From Acinetobacter lactucae (GTDB lineage: Bacteria; Pseudomonadota; Gammaproteobacteria; Pseudomonadales; Moraxellaceae), in the NCBI RefSeq assembly GCF_001605885.1, contig NZ_LRPE01000012.1:1-64000 (forward strand): DNA of 64,000 nt, written 5' to 3'. How positions within the stretch are numbered: position 1 is the first letter of the stretch; every line of letters begins with the position of its first letter. Below are positions 17,836-28,985 of the stretch, piece after piece. The notes beneath the pieces were generated by a model. It made no database searches. It was not told the origin of the DNA and worked only from the letters and a program-made list of their open reading frames with translations. A program made the position numbers and the translations under genes.

Positions 17836-20800
17836 TCATGGTTTAACTCCCGCAGAAGGCTGAGCGAGTGCTGAAACAGGATTTTCAGTTCTTGCTGGAG
17901 CAGCTTGAGCTGGTGCTTGCTGAGCAGATACCACACGAGCTGCTTTGTCAGCAGTGACTTTATCCACCAGTTGCATGCCTGCATAACCACGGCTTGAACC
18001 GATACTGCCTGAATTGCTGCTGATGAGACGGAAATTCATTTTTACAAATAAAGATGGATCAGTTTTACTACGCCAAAGCATTTCAAATCCGCCATTTTGT
18101 TCTTTACGCTGAGCACTATCAATTAAACGGTTAATACCATACTCACCAGGTTCATCAAAGATCGTATGCGTTTGACCTTGTAAATCTACTGCTGTAATAC
18201 GAGCGCCCGGAATACTTCCTTGGTTTGGCCAAATGAAGTTAACCCACTGCTGAACACCATTTTCATAAGTCATACGCTGACCATCGATATCAACGGTATA
18301 TGAAAGTAACTGTGGGTTTGGAATTGGGTAGAACTGGAAGTTCGATTGGTTGGTTGCTGGTGCCGCAGGAGCTTGAGCATTCAACTCACCTGTTGCCATA
18401 CCATTGGCTGGTGAAACATATCTTTGGAAATTCATGACGAATTGAGGGTTTAAACTAATTCCTAAATCTTTCCAAGTTTTAGACGTTAATGTATAACCAC
18501 GACGAATCACAAATGGATCTAGGCTTTCTTTGACAAAGCGAGAAATACTACCGTTCTCACCCAAGATTTGACCAATTTCACTACTTGTCGCCTGCAAAGA
18601 AGCTGATGAGTTAAATGGATATTTCTTAGCAAGATTTGCTGTAAATGGCTGATAAGCTTGCATTACCCATAATTTGTTAATTTCGTCTTGGGTCGGTGTA
18701 ATTAAACTTTCAAAAGCTTGCGTAAGTGGACTAGCTACCAATTTTTGTAGTAATCGCTGATCAATTTCATTGAAACCAACCGCCATTTTTTCATCGACAA
18801 TTTTTTGAGTTTGGTTAAATACAGACGTTTGCTCATTAAGGGTTTGCTTGACTAATGTCATCGCATTAGGTCCAATTTCACCCGCATTCTTAAGCTCGTT
18901 AAACTTACTACGAACTAGAGCTAAATTTGTCATATATTCATCAAGTAATGACTTACCTTGTTGGTCATCACGTTTGCGAACCAACTGATAGAACATTTGG
19001 TATTCTTGAGAAATAGCGCCTTGAGCATTATTTGCCACTTGATTAGCTACTTGCTTATCATCATGATTTAAAACTTTACGCTTAAACCATGCAATAAATC
19101 CTTTTTGTGGAGCTGCGAGCTCAGCTTGAACAACCGGATTATCCCAGTTTGTTTCGACTGCTACTCTTTCAATTAATGTTCTAATTGGAGAATTTTGCGG
19201 TTCACCTAAGACATCAATATTTTTAACTTGCTGAGCAAATTGACCAGCTTTAGCATAGTGAATACCGCTTAAGAATTTTCTCCATTCCGCAATATATTCT
19301 TGTTTATAAAGCGCTGTTAGCTGCTTTCTAATTTGCTCTGGACTACCTGAGAAAGTTAAATCATCAGATTGACGACTATTTAGCACCCAATCTTTACTAT
19401 CTGTTGGCTTATCTGCAGCCTCTTCAATTGCTTTTTCTACATAGTCATTCCATGCCTTTTGAGTAAATACGCCAGGCAATGCATAACTTCCTAACACAAC
19501 ATTTTTATTGGCTTCACCTACAATCTGACTTACAGTCAACGCAGGGAAACGTACCGCGGCACGCATTTTTATTTCGTTATAAACACGATCACGCGCGGGC
19601 ATTCCTCGAACAACCGAGAGCAATACTTGACGTGTTTGATCAACAATTTGAGAGTCAGCTTCTAAAACTGGGAATTGTTTATCATTTGCTAAGGTCATTG
19701 CATACGACAAGATCTGTTCAGCTTCTTGAATCATATCTGCACGCGGCATTTGACCTTTATTTGCATCTAACCAAGAGCGCCAGAAACGCGTAACCTGATC
19801 GCTTAGATGACTTGCATCCATATATTGTGGATTACTCATCATTAAATAAGCTTTTAATGCGTTATAAGCATCCTGCGGATTGGTATCTGAAGGTTCCAAA
19901 TATTGTTGAGACTGAGCAGTTTGCTTGATCTCAACATTCGTATGATTCGCTTTTAAAGTTGCTTCATTATTTTTTACACGTTGCAAATATTGAGCAATGT
20001 TTTGCTGTGTCGGTGTTAATACAATTTGCTTAACACCTTTTAAATATTCGGCTTTTAGCTTTTCACGAAGCTCATTGCCCTGATATAAACCAAAACTAAA
20101 TTTAAGTGGCCTATTTTCATCAAACTCGTCTAACTGCTGTAGACGTCTTTGAAGAATTAGCAGAGCTTCTAATTGAGTAGACAATTGCTGACCAGAAGCT
20201 CTTTCTAATTGAACTACTTTATTTAAGTCAGCTTGCACTTCACCAATTAATTGTTGGTTATTACGATAAGACCAAACCCATACACCTAAAATAATTGAAA
20301 CACCCGCTAAAGCACCAATAAAAGCAATATAGCGCTGACGTTTTCTGCCCGTATTTACATGCTGCTTAACAAGATCTTTATCTTTTAAAATAACATCTGA
20401 AAATAGACCATTTAAGAAATAGCCATGATTAGGGGTATTTTTTGAATAATCTTTTAAATCACTTTGAGCAATTTGAGTAAGCTTAAATTCTTGGGCAATT
20501 TGTTCAGTCATTGGACTTTCAATTACACCTTCTTGCAAAGCACTGGTGAAATAAAACCCACGGAAAACAGGTTGAAATTGATATGGATTATCTTCAAAAA
20601 GTGTACCAATAAAGCTTTTTAAAGCTGGTTTTAGCGTTTTAAATTCTAACGGGAACGTCATTACGCTTGGCGAAATATTTTGCGAATGACGGCGACTTAA
20701 ATGAGTCGAACTTACCCCTTTTAGACCATCGTAAAGAATGTTGTAATGTTTTTCGAATAACTCTACAGCATTATGTGAAGAACTCTGTTCATATGGAAGC

Positions 20801-21657
20801 GTTGCTCCCCAAGCTTGGTTGTATTCTTGAGCTTCGTAAAACTCGAAGAACTCGGTAAAACCTGCAATTAAGTCCATCTTTGAGAAGACTAAATAAACAG
20901 GTACAACCACTTCTAAACGTTCTGTTAGATCTTGGATACGAGCACGTAAGTTTTTAGCAAGCTTTAATGAGTTTTCAGGACTTTGACTAATGAGCTCAGC
21001 AATACTAACAATTAGAATCAAACCATTGACCGGCGCTTTAGAGCGGTTCTTCTTTAAAATATTTAAGAAACCTAACCACTCAGAATAATCTTCACTATAA
21101 ACAGAATAACGACCTGCTGTATCGAGCAAAATACCTTCTGTTGAGAAGAACCAGTCACAATTTCGAGTACCACTTAAGCCAGCAGATACCATTTTCTGAT
21201 GCGTTTCTTCAAACGGAAACTTTAAACCAGAGTTATAAATGGCTGAACTTTTACCTGCTGCCGGGTTACCAATAACCATATACCAAGGAAGCTCATATAG
21301 TGCAGCATTCCCTTTTTTATCACCCAACTTAGATTTACGAATCAATTGAATTGATTCTTTCATTTGTTGATTAATAAGCTGAAGTTCTTCTTTATCTTTA
21401 TTTTTGCCATATTCAGCTTGGTTATCTTTTTCAATTGCTTCAGCTAGCTCTTCACCTTGAGCAGCATGCTTTCTTCGTTGAATAAGCCAATAGATACCAT
21501 AGACAATAAGACCCAAAGCATAGGCAGTTGCTAAAGCCCAGAATATATGACGAGGAATTGAAGTATATGAAGACATCAATGCCACGAACAATGACACGGC
21601 GATAATTGCTTTAGGATTCGTGATGTACTGCCACAAGTAGCCTAAAATTGTATGCAT
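17836..21657 (-). CDS. tssM: TssM (IcmF) membrane-complex protein
   Basis: A 1273-residue inner-membrane protein forming the T6SS trans-envelope complex with TssL. Two N-terminal transmembrane helices (about 14-30 and 37-59) precede a cytoplasmic NTPase-like domain with an intact Walker A, G130-NPAAGKS-137. A third helix (about 443-466) leads into the long periplasmic ImcF-related and C-terminal beta domains. No TssJ lipoprotein gene lies in the operon, so the periplasmic tip must contact another partner. The last 30 residues are a low-complexity Ala/Pro/Gln tail, longer than usual. Confidence 0.94.
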   Translation of the reverse strand: MHTILGYLWQYITNPKAIIAVSLFVALMSSYTSIPRHIFWALATAYALGLIVYGIYWLIQRRKHAAQGEELAEAIEKDNQAEYGKNKDKEELQLINQQMKESIQLIRKSKLGDKKGNAALYELPWYMVIGNPAAGKSSAIYNSGLKFPFEETHQKMVSAGLSGTRNCDWFFSTEGILLDTAGRYSVYSEDYSEWLGFLNILKKNRSKAPVNGLILIVSIAELISQSPENSLKLAKNLRARIQDLTERLEVVVPVYLVFSKMDLIAGFTEFFEFYEAQEYNQAWGATLPYEQSSSHNAVELFEKHYNILYDGLKGVSSTHLSRRHSQNISPSVMTFPLEFKTLKPALKSFIGTLFEDNPYQFQPVFRGFYFTSALQEGVIESPMTEQIAQEFKLTQIAQSDLKDYSKNTPNHGYFLNGLFSDVILKDKDLVKQHVNTGRKRQRYIAFIGALAGVSIILGVWVWSYRNNQQLIGEVQADLNKVVQLERASGQQLSTQLEALLILQRRLQQLDEFDENRPLKFSFGLYQGNELREKLKAEYLKGVKQIVLTPTQQNIAQYLQRVKNNEATLKANHTNVEIKQTAQSQQYLEPSDTNPQDAYNALKAYLMMSNPQYMDASHLSDQVTRFWRSWLDANKGQMPRADMIQEAEQILSYAMTLANDKQFPVLEADSQIVDQTRQVLLSVVRGMPARDRVYNEIKMRAAVRFPALTVSQIVGEANKNVVLGSYALPGVFTQKAWNDYVEKAIEEAADKPTDSKDWVLNSRQSDDLTFSGSPEQIRKQLTALYKQEYIAEWRKFLSGIHYAKAGQFAQQVKNIDVLGEPQNSPIRTLIERVAVETNWDNPVVQAELAAPQKGFIAWFKRKVLNHDDKQVANQVANNAQGAISQEYQMFYQLVRKRDDQQGKSLLDEYMTNLALVRSKFNELKNAGEIGPNAMTLVKQTLNEQTSVFNQTQKIVDEKMAVGFNEIDQRLLQKLVASPLTQAFESLITPTQDEINKLWVMQAYQPFTANLAKKYPFNSSASLQATSSEIGQILGENGSISRFVKESLDPFVIRRGYTLTSKTWKDLGISLNPQFVMNFQRYVSPANGMATGELNAQAPAAPATNQSNFQFYPIPNPQLLSYTVDIDGQRMTYENGVQQWVNFIWPNQGSIPGARITAVDLQGQTHTIFDEPGEYGINRLIDSAQRKEQNGGFEMLWRSKTDPSLFVKMNFRLISSNSGSIGSSRGYAGMQLVDKVTADKAARVVSAQQAPAQAAPARTENPVSALAQPSAGVKP

Positions 21658-21687
21658 TCTATTCTCGTTCTAAGTCCAAAGTTTAAA

Positions 21688-23097
21688 TTAGTTATTCAAC
21701 ACCATCGCATCATCTTCTGAATTTTCAGTGACAGATTGCACAAATGTATGTGCTGACACCGTATTTTCTCCAAAGACAAAAGGAATGATATGTTCAGGAA
21801 AATGCATGCTCAGCATAAAGCCATAAATATCAGCTAAATGTTGGGTATGCCCTAATGAAGATTTCACATAAATATAATGATGCGGTTCTACAGGCGTTTG
21901 AAGAAAGTGCTGCTGCAATTTTTTCGAAACCTTTATATCGGTCTGATCTGACAATATCAGTACATAAGGCTCCTCACCTTCATGCTGAGGCAAATCATTG
22001 AATTTAAAATTATTAAAAAGCTTCGATGTATCTTGTTGGCCCACAACAACTTTGAGTGCCTTAGAAGGTTCTAATTCCTGAATTTTCACTAAAGGATCGG
22101 CCAGTAAACAGCTTGCCCCAAATTCAGCAGGAATATAATCTTTAATCATCCAAGATTTTTCATCGACCAGATCCTGATCAATTTCAGAATCAGCTACGAC
22201 CAAAAAGAACATCTCATGTTCTCTTTTATGAATACCCTTTAATAGGTGGATCAACTCTTGGTAAGCGAGTTGCTCTCCAAAAAAATGATATTCAATATGG
22301 AGCTTTTGAGCAGGAATACCAATCTCAGCAAAGAATTCTAAAATTAATTCATTACTTTGATCATCATTCCAGATATGTAATAAATCCTCCGAAAGAAGGA
22401 TGTGTAGATTTAAGCGATTTAAACGATAAACTTCTACAATCGGCATTTGAACATCATCATATTCAGACTCAGGATCTACCCATGCCGGATGCATGTGATA
22501 TTCACGGGCCTGTTGCGATTCATAAAATAAAGTTGAACGTTTTAAATGCTCGGCTAGAAGATATAAATTTTCTATATTTTGTTCTAGTTGCTGTCTTATC
22601 AATGACATCATACGAACTTGTCGTGGAGAAGCATATTCACTCTCCTCACGATTGTCTTCATCCAGATCTTTAATTCGGTAAGATAAAAGAGGCAATCCGT
22701 AAGAATTTAACAGTTGATCATCCAGCTCTGGACTTTTAAAGTTTTGTAGCTGCTCAATAATGCTTTCATTCTCACCTAATGCATGTAAAGCAAAAGCAGA
22801 GTAAATATTAAAATCTAGCTGTTCTAATGGTTGATCAGCTACTGCGTTTTGTTTTTGACTAGTATCATCTTTATCTTGGTTTATAGCTTGTTCTTTCTTG
22901 TCTTTATAAGTCTTATAAGCGCTATAAACTAACCATGGCGATAAGATCACCAAAGTAATAACTGCGGGTAGCATCAAGAAATAAAGGAAAAAATCTCCTT
23001 TATCTGGATTATATTGAACATCACGCCAGTAGAAAATAATAATTCCACTAACCAATGAAAAAATAGCAATGAATGAGAGTAATATTTTTTTAATCAT
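21688..23097 (-). CDS. T6SS-associated membrane protein AsaB-like
   Basis: A 469-residue protein with two N-terminal transmembrane helices (about 5-25 and 38-60), a charged linker and a large soluble domain with no motif I recognise. Its start overlaps the end of tssG by 4 bp and it ends 30 bp before tssM, so it is translated with the core genes. The slot matches asaB of Acinetobacter T6SS maps. The two-helix-plus-cytoplasmic-domain layout resembles the TssM N-terminus, so a membrane-complex role is plausible but unproven. Confidence 0.72.
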   Translation of the reverse strand: MIKKILLSFIAIFSLVSGIIIFYWRDVQYNPDKGDFFLYFLMLPAVITLVILSPWLVYSAYKTYKDKKEQAINQDKDDTSQKQNAVADQPLEQLDFNIYSAFALHALGENESIIEQLQNFKSPELDDQLLNSYGLPLLSYRIKDLDEDNREESEYASPRQVRMMSLIRQQLEQNIENLYLLAEHLKRSTLFYESQQAREYHMHPAWVDPESEYDDVQMPIVEVYRLNRLNLHILLSEDLLHIWNDDQSNELILEFFAEIGIPAQKLHIEYHFFGEQLAYQELIHLLKGIHKREHEMFFLVVADSEIDQDLVDEKSWMIKDYIPAEFGASCLLADPLVKIQELEPSKALKVVVGQQDTSKLFNNFKFNDLPQHEGEEPYVLILSDQTDIKVSKKLQQHFLQTPVEPHHYIYVKSSLGHTQHLADIYGFMLSMHFPEHIIPFVFGENTVSAHTFVQSVTENSEDDAMVLNN

Positions 23098-24092
23098 ATT
23101 TTCTCTCCAATAAGGCTATAGCAAGTTTCATGGTTATGTACTTTTGGTTGTCGTGATATGAGAAAAGAACCCTGCCCTAAACCACTCCCGTTATTGTGAG
23201 TTAAGCAAATGGGTTGTATTTCTGACTCATCCAAGATAAGCCGCAGATCTATCGATAAAGTTGGGCTACACCAAGTTTCCACGAGCTTTTTAAGCTTTAA
23301 ACTTAACTCTTGATTTGGTAAGAAATTTAGATATTGCTGACGTTTTAATGGCCCAATTTGAATTTCAATTTTTCCGTCAATCTGCTGAATGGTTTCCCCA
23401 CAAAAGGTGTTAACACCAAGTAAACTCGGCTGATTTCCACCTAACGTTGTTAATTGGTCACTTGCCAATTTAAAAGATTCTTGTACGAATTCTTTAATCG
23501 TAATGTCATGTTTAAAAATACATGACAGCATCGTTTTTAATGCATGGACTGTATTATTTTGTCCCTGCATTAATCCTGAAAATTCTGCAAAATATTCATC
23601 CAGATCAGCTTGTTGATGCTGTGATCGCACATAGCCATTCAAAGCATGCAGAATATCTAAATAATCGTTTTTATGTTCTATCTCATATCTAATCGGCAGA
23701 TTATAGGTAATACTAGACTCTACATATTGAGCAGTAAGCTTATGATTAAATAAGCTTAAAAACTCTTTAGTTTCAGCTCGTTGCTGACGTGGAGCCTGTT
23801 TAATTTTATTCGTATATGTATAAGGCAAAGCACCTTGTATGCCCGTAAGACCAACGATTAAATTCGTAATATAAATTCGCTCGTCCGTTAATTCTAAATT
23901 TTCAATCTCTGTAGCAGGAAAATTTAAATTAAAGGATGTCTCAAACTTAAAATGATCACTCCAAGATGAACACATTGCACGACTTGAATCATGTCTTAAT
24001 AGTCGTGTGGCTTGAATAAATTCAAAAGACTTGGGCTTTGTAAAGAGCTCAGCTGTTACAGAAGAGTCTTGCCACCAACGTTCTGACTGCAT
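23094..24092 (-). CDS. tssG: TssG baseplate wedge protein
   Basis: A 332-residue TssG (VasB/ImpH family). The N-terminal ELFTKPKSFEFIQATRLLRH and the later VGLTGIQGALPYTYTNKI match the family blocks (F-x-x-A-x-R-L-L and G-x-x-G-x-L-P). TssG forms the baseplate wedge with TssE, TssF and TssK. It overlaps tssF by 37 bp at its start and asaB by 4 bp at its end. Such tight packing supports coupled translation of baseplate parts. Confidence 0.92.
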   Translation of the reverse strand: MQSERWWQDSSVTAELFTKPKSFEFIQATRLLRHDSSRAMCSSWSDHFKFETSFNLNFPATEIENLELTDERIYITNLIVGLTGIQGALPYTYTNKIKQAPRQQRAETKEFLSLFNHKLTAQYVESSITYNLPIRYEIEHKNDYLDILHALNGYVRSQHQQADLDEYFAEFSGLMQGQNNTVHALKTMLSCIFKHDITIKEFVQESFKLASDQLTTLGGNQPSLLGVNTFCGETIQQIDGKIEIQIGPLKRQQYLNFLPNQELSLKLKKLVETWCSPTLSIDLRLILDESEIQPICLTHNNGSGLGQGSFLISRQPKVHNHETCYSLIGEKI

Positions 24093-25867
24093 TGGTATAA
24101 CTCCTGCTGAGATGAATAATCCTTAACAACCAAATCAACGAAACTATTAATTTGAACCTTTAAATTAAAAACACGACTTAACAATTGGCTAAAAATGTAT
24201 AGGCTATGACCTCTAAATACCGATGAATCAATCTGTAATTCTGCTTTTACCCCTCTTACAAACATTGGGAATGGCTTTCCATCTACAAGCTTGTGAGTGA
24301 GTGAAAATTCGAGATGTTTGATTGACTCAATAATTAGATAATTTTCTTTTGATAAAGGTAAGTTATATAACGCAAGTAACTCTTTAATATGAGATACCGC
24401 ATCACCTTTCATTAAAGCTAAACTATTTAATGAAAGATGCGAAATAACACGCCACTGCTCACTCTGGCTTTGACCAAATTGATAAGGTTTTGTAGGTCTT
24501 TTTAAAACAATGGCACGGCGAGCCAAACTACTATCATTTAGATTTAATATATTATTGGACTGTCCTAATGCTTCATGTGGTAAGTCACGATTTGAGCATA
24601 ATAGTTTAGTACTAATAAAATCCGAACGTGTTGAAGAAGGATTTAAGTTTTTTGAAATAATTGAATAACCCATTTCGACAAAATTGGGCTGTAACTTTTG
24701 ATAATTCACCGAATAGAAAAAACGTGCCGTGTCAGAATGATAGTGGCTCATCGCAAAAAAAGGCAGTACTGGAACATAGCTTTCTTCTTGACTCGTTTTT
24801 TCGCGAACCATATTCATTTCAGTAATTGAATAGACTTGATAAAACTCAGGATGATGAGCATCTGTAATCAGTGGGTATTCTAATTGTTTATGTACAATTT
24901 TTTGAGGTTCAGCATATTTTTCAAATAAATTAATGACTGGTGTAGTGAACAACTTAAAATTAGCGACATTTAATTCAGAATAATTTCGAACTATGGCTTG
25001 ATCATTTAAATTTAATTTAAAATGTATAAGCAGTTCAAAACTACTTTCTTCTAAAGATAAGCGCTTTAAAAAACCTAAATCGAGTTTCAGATAATTAAAT
25101 TTTTCAGGAAAACAAAAATATTCCATCAGTAAACGATAAGCATGATGAGTATGTTGATCGAGTGGCAATAGACTTTCTTGCTCTGAAAAACCTGTTAACT
25201 CAAATGGATTTTTGTCCAATTCAACAATTTTCTGTCCTATTTTAACAGCAAAAGTTGTGCTCTTTTTAAAAATACTATCTAGTACTTGAAGTGGAAAATT
25301 AGAAATTGCATCTAAATAAATAGGTAATTTTTCGTTTATTAAACACGCATGAGCACGATTAAAAATTTCAAATTTAAAAGTTAAAGTCGCATTTTGACTT
25401 AAATGCATATGGGCACTAGGTGTACTTTTGAACTCTAGCGCTTGCAAGCTTATCGGGAGTAATTTGACTTCTTGCGTGGTATTAAACTCACACTGAACGC
25501 CTTTAAAACTGCGAGACTTTAAGACTGTGTGTGCAGGAACAATATGCGCTTCTGTGAGCTGCTTTATTTTATTTATATCTTCAAAACTTATTACAGAACA
25601 AGCCGGAAAATGACGTAAGTATTGAGGGAACATTACCTCAAATAAGGAACGTGTAAATACGTCATAACTATCAGCAAGCTTTTTATCAATACGAGCCGAA
25701 ATTAATGAAAAAGCCTGTATAAGACGTTCAATATGTGGATCATCGATCTGCTCTTGATTTAAAGATAGACGCTGAGCAATTTTCGGATATTTTTGGGCAA
25801 ATTCACGAGATTGCTGACCAAATTCCTGTAGTTGTTTTTCGTAAAAAGGTAAAAGCTCTTCTATCAC
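24056..25867 (-). CDS. tssF: TssF baseplate wedge protein
   Basis: A 603-residue TssF (VasA/ImpG family). The opening LLPFYEKQLQEFGQQSREFAQKYPKIAQRL and DPHIERLIQAFSLISARID are the strongest family signatures, followed by the FPQYLRHFPACSV block. It dimerises in the baseplate wedge around TssG. It begins 16 bp after the tssE stop and overlaps tssG by 37 bp. Confidence 0.93.
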   Translation of the reverse strand: MIEELLPFYEKQLQEFGQQSREFAQKYPKIAQRLSLNQEQIDDPHIERLIQAFSLISARIDKKLADSYDVFTRSLFEVMFPQYLRHFPACSVISFEDINKIKQLTEAHIVPAHTVLKSRSFKGVQCEFNTTQEVKLLPISLQALEFKSTPSAHMHLSQNATLTFKFEIFNRAHACLINEKLPIYLDAISNFPLQVLDSIFKKSTTFAVKIGQKIVELDKNPFELTGFSEQESLLPLDQHTHHAYRLLMEYFCFPEKFNYLKLDLGFLKRLSLEESSFELLIHFKLNLNDQAIVRNYSELNVANFKLFTTPVINLFEKYAEPQKIVHKQLEYPLITDAHHPEFYQVYSITEMNMVREKTSQEESYVPVLPFFAMSHYHSDTARFFYSVNYQKLQPNFVEMGYSIISKNLNPSSTRSDFISTKLLCSNRDLPHEALGQSNNILNLNDSSLARRAIVLKRPTKPYQFGQSQSEQWRVISHLSLNSLALMKGDAVSHIKELLALYNLPLSKENYLIIESIKHLEFSLTHKLVDGKPFPMFVRGVKAELQIDSSVFRGHSLYIFSQLLSRVFNLKVQINSFVDLVVKDYSSQQELYQCSQNVGGKTLL

Positions 25868-25883
25868 AACACACCCACTATGC

Positions 25884-26360
25884 TTAGGTTCTCGCTGAAA
25901 TTACATATTGCTGCGTTGTCGGTTTTAACAATGCATCAAAAACGACAGGTTCATACAGTGGATGAATATTTAGATATGCTTGAATGCTTAAACACAATGC
26001 CCCCATATTGTGCCCATCCAACAACATCTCTACCCGTATTTGTCTTAACCGGGGTTCATGAGCTGCAATTGATTGTTCAATTGATTGGCAAATCTTGTCT
26101 CGATCTAGTGGATTAGCTGTAGAAAGCCCCACAAAATCAATAATACCGAACTGAAGTATAGATTTTTTAACTAGCGGATAATCATCGACTACATGATCCA
26201 ACTTAGCGACTCGACTGTTAAGTAGGTCTTCCAAATCTTTTGCTACCGATTCTCTTAATTGCTGAATAGAAAGACCTTTTGCATAATCTTCACTTTCAGG
26301 AATTAAGCGGTCAAACAAAGTTGAACGAAATCCATAGGGATAAAGCCGATCTAAATTCAT
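25884..26360 (-). CDS. tssE: TssE (gp25-like) baseplate protein
   Basis: A 158-residue gp25-like protein that starts sheath polymerisation on the baseplate. Family residues are visible in SVAKDLEDLLNSR (the E-DLL-NSR block at about 38-53) and VKKSILQFGIIDFVGLS. The start at 26360 gives the normal family length. The gene follows hcp after a 78-bp gap that holds a stem-loop, so its expression is likely lower than that of hcp. Confidence 0.92.
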   Translation of the reverse strand: MNLDRLYPYGFRSTLFDRLIPESEDYAKGLSIQQLRESVAKDLEDLLNSRVAKLDHVVDDYPLVKKSILQFGIIDFVGLSTANPLDRDKICQSIEQSIAAHEPRLRQIRVEMLLDGHNMGALCLSIQAYLNIHPLYEPVVFDALLKPTTQQYVISART

Positions 26361-26393
26361 TCGAGTTCACAACAAGCATGCTTAAAGACAGCA

Positions 26394-26416
26394 GAGGCTA
26401 ACTTTATGTCAGCCTC
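26394..26416 (-). other. Stem-loop between hcp and tssE
   Basis: Arms GAGGCT/AGCCTC, extended by AC/GT pairs plus one G-T wobble to about 9 bp, enclose a small loop in the only sizeable gap between early T6SS genes. No strong T-run follows it on the minus strand. It is therefore more likely an RNA-stabilising or partially terminating structure that keeps Hcp transcripts abundant than a full terminator. Confidence 0.55.
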
Positions 26417-26438
26417 CACCAAATATTCACTTAAACAA

Positions 26439-26942
26439 TTACGCCGCGTAAGAAGCAGTATTGTTAGAAAGTGACCATTTCTTAGTGACAGCACCTTTAG
26501 CAGTACCGTTAATATCTTGTTGATTGTAAGTCCATTCAACAGCTGCGTATTTCAAGCCAAACGCTTCTGTTGGAACACCTTCTTCATTAACTGTTGGAGT
26601 TACACTAGAAACTAGAACATGTTTCAATTTAATTTGTAAGTACTTGATACGCTTATCACCATTTGCACGGTAGAAGTCGATTTGTACTTCATCAAATGTA
26701 TAACCAGCTGAACATGCTTCCCATAATTTTGGGCTAGTTGCATCTAGGTCTTTAACAAAAACCATATCTGAATGTTCAACACGTTCAGCAGTATGACCAC
26801 CAACACTACTTGAAGTAGCAGATTTAGGTTGACGAATGTTGTGAGACCAAGAGTTAACTTCTAACCAGCCTTTGTGCTCAGCGTCACGAGACTCTCCGTC
26901 AACTTTGTATTTACCGCGAAACTCAACGTATATATCTTTCAT
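26439..26942 (-). CDS. hcp: Hcp tube protein
   Basis: A 167-residue Hcp, the hexameric ring protein that stacks into the T6SS inner tube and is exported in quantity. The typical opening MKDIYVEFRGKYKVDGESRD, the KGWLEVNSWSHNIRQP block and the closing YAAVEWTYNQQDINGTAKG are all present. No effector domain is fused. It is flanked by a 49-bp gap to tssC and a stem-loop downstream, consistent with high expression. Confidence 0.95.
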   Translation of the reverse strand: MKDIYVEFRGKYKVDGESRDAEHKGWLEVNSWSHNIRQPKSATSSSVGGHTAERVEHSDMVFVKDLDATSPKLWEACSAGYTFDEVQIDFYRANGDKRIKYLQIKLKHVLVSSVTPTVNEEGVPTEAFGLKYAAVEWTYNQQDINGTAKGAVTKKWSLSNNTASYAA

Positions 26943-26991
26943 TTAGAACTTTCCTATTTGTAATTTAAAGTTATTCTTTCGCTGACCTTTA

Positions 26992-28473
26992 TTAATTTGA
27001 GGACTGAGGTAACTCAGTGACAAGTCGTAAAGAAACTGACAACTCGTCCAGCTGGAAGTGTGGTCGCAAGAAAACCACAGATTTGTAGTGACCTGGTTGA
27101 GCAGGATCTTCTACAACTTTTACAGACGCTTCACGTAGAGGGTATTGAGCTTTTGCTTCTTGAGAAGCACCATCGTCAAGTAATACATACTGTGACAACC
27201 ACTCATTTAAAAATGCTTCAACATTTCCTGCAGAAGCAAAGCTACCCACTTTATCTCTCATCATTGCTTTTAAATAATGAGCAATGCGTGAAACGGCCAT
27301 GATGTACTGAATTTGACTCGATAAAGCAGAGTTAGCATTTGCTGTATCATTGTCATATTTTTTAGGTTTTTGAGTTGATTGCGCACCAAAGAAAGCAGCG
27401 TAATCAGTATTTTTACAATGAACTAAAGGAATAAAGCCTAAATCGCTTAATTCTTTTTCACGGCGGTCAGTGATTGCAATCTCTGTTGGGCATTTAAATA
27501 CCACTTCACCATCTTGTGTTTTAAATGTATGTACTGGCAAGCCTTCAACTAAGCCACCACCCTCAACACCACGAATTGCAGCACACCAACCATGCATATC
27601 AAATGCATTTGTTAAACGAGTACCGAAAGCATAAGCAGCGTTCATCCACAAATATTCATTGTGGTTCGCGCCCGAAACATCTTCAGCAAAGTTAAACCCT
27701 TCTGTAGCTGTTCCTTCCTTTGGATGATAAGGAAGACGACCAAGAACATGTGGCAATGTTAAAGCGACATAACGAGCATCTTCACTGTCACGGAATGAAC
27801 GCCATTGAACATATTCAGCCGTTTCAAAGATTTTTGAAACATCTCGAGGACGGTCAATATCTGTAAATGACTCAAGGCCAAGAATGCTTGGGCTAGCGGC
27901 CGAAATAAATGGCGCATGGGCTGCTGCAGCAACATGAGAGATTTGCTCAAGCAAATACATATCAGAAGGCGTACGGTCAAATTCAAAATCACCGATTAAT
28001 GCTGAGTATGGTGCACCACCAAAAGAACCGTATTCTTCTTCATAGATTTTCTTAAACAAAGTGCTTTGATCGAAGTCTGTAGCGCCTTGGAAATCTTTTA
28101 CTAACTCTTTCTTAGTCGTATTCAACATACGAATTTTAATAAGAGGGTTAGATGGAGTCTCTTGACAGAAGTAATAAAGACCACGCCAAGTTGATTCAAT
28201 CTTTTGGAATTGCTCATTATGCATAATCTGACTTAATTGATTTGAAATCAGAGCATCAATTTCCGCAATACGCTTATCAATTGATAAAGTCATATTTTCA
28301 GAAACTGTAATTGTCCCTGCCATTACTTCTTTAGCAAGTTCACCAATTAAGCTTTTTGCACGCGAATGTTCTTCTTCATTTCGAGCAATACGGCTTTCTT
28401 CAACAATCGAGTCTAAAAGCGTAGCTTGTTCATTTTCAACAAGTGGCATTGCTGCAGATTGAGTATTATTCAT
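26992..28473 (-). CDS. tssC: TssC large sheath subunit
   Basis: A 493-residue TssC (VipB/EvpB family), which with TssB forms the contractile sheath. Signature blocks include LSQIMHNEQFQKIESTWRGLYYF, GDFEFDRTPSDM and the C-terminal RPHFQLDELSVSLRLVTELP. I start at the ATG at 28473 because GGAGG precedes it. The frame can be extended five codons upstream. It overlaps tssB by 8 bp, which matches the equimolar need for both sheath proteins. Confidence 0.95.
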   Translation of the reverse strand: MNNTQSAAMPLVENEQATLLDSIVEESRIARNEEEHSRAKSLIGELAKEVMAGTITVSENMTLSIDKRIAEIDALISNQLSQIMHNEQFQKIESTWRGLYYFCQETPSNPLIKIRMLNTTKKELVKDFQGATDFDQSTLFKKIYEEEYGSFGGAPYSALIGDFEFDRTPSDMYLLEQISHVAAAAHAPFISAASPSILGLESFTDIDRPRDVSKIFETAEYVQWRSFRDSEDARYVALTLPHVLGRLPYHPKEGTATEGFNFAEDVSGANHNEYLWMNAAYAFGTRLTNAFDMHGWCAAIRGVEGGGLVEGLPVHTFKTQDGEVVFKCPTEIAITDRREKELSDLGFIPLVHCKNTDYAAFFGAQSTQKPKKYDNDTANANSALSSQIQYIMAVSRIAHYLKAMMRDKVGSFASAGNVEAFLNEWLSQYVLLDDGASQEAKAQYPLREASVKVVEDPAQPGHYKSVVFLRPHFQLDELSVSLRLVTELPQSSN

Positions 28474-28969
28474 GATCAGCCTCCGCACTCAATTTACGAA
28501 TCTGATCTGTATTTTTAAGAACTTCATCAAGTAAATCTTCCAAACGTTCACTGTTAGAAATTTTGTTTCTTAAATCAGTTAAACGCTCACGTGCTTCAAC
28601 AAGTTTTTTTAATGGATCAACCTGTTGAACAACATTTTCCGGACGAAAATCTTCCATTGACTTAAATGTTAAATCAACAGCGATTTTACCGCCCTCTTCT
28701 GTCAACGTATTATCTACTTGGAAAGCAGCTCTTGGAGACAAAGACTCCATAACTTCATCAATGTTATCTAAATCAACATTAATAAATTTTTTATCTTTTA
28801 ATTTTGTACGCTCAAGCTCAGATGCAGCCGAAAAATCACCCATCACACCTACAACAAATGGTAGTTCTTTCGCTTCTTTTGCATCACCAATTTCGACATC
28901 ATATGTAAGCTGAACACGTGGAGGTCGAATTCGCTGAAGCTTCTTTTGTACGCTCTCTCTCTTAGCCAT
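28466..28969 (-). CDS. tssB: TssB small sheath subunit
   Basis: A 167-residue TssB (VipA family) that pairs with TssC in the contractile sheath. It opens with SVQKKLQRIRPPRVQLTYDVEIGDAKE and contains LPFVVGVMGDFSA and the FRPENVVQQVDPL motif, all typical. The C-terminal helix is the segment contacted by ClpV in known systems. It starts 16 bp after tslA. Confidence 0.95.
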   Translation of the reverse strand: MAKRESVQKKLQRIRPPRVQLTYDVEIGDAKEAKELPFVVGVMGDFSAASELERTKLKDKKFINVDLDNIDEVMESLSPRAAFQVDNTLTEEGGKIAVDLTFKSMEDFRPENVVQQVDPLKKLVEARERLTDLRNKISNSERLEDLLDEVLKNTDQIRKLSAEADHE

Positions 28970-28985
28970 AAGATTCTATTCCGGA

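Noticed and set aside
17799..17990. 64-codon N-terminal extension of TagF
   Set aside because: It overlaps the 3' end of tssM in another frame, has no ribosome site, and precedes a strong AGGAGG before the ATG at 17798.
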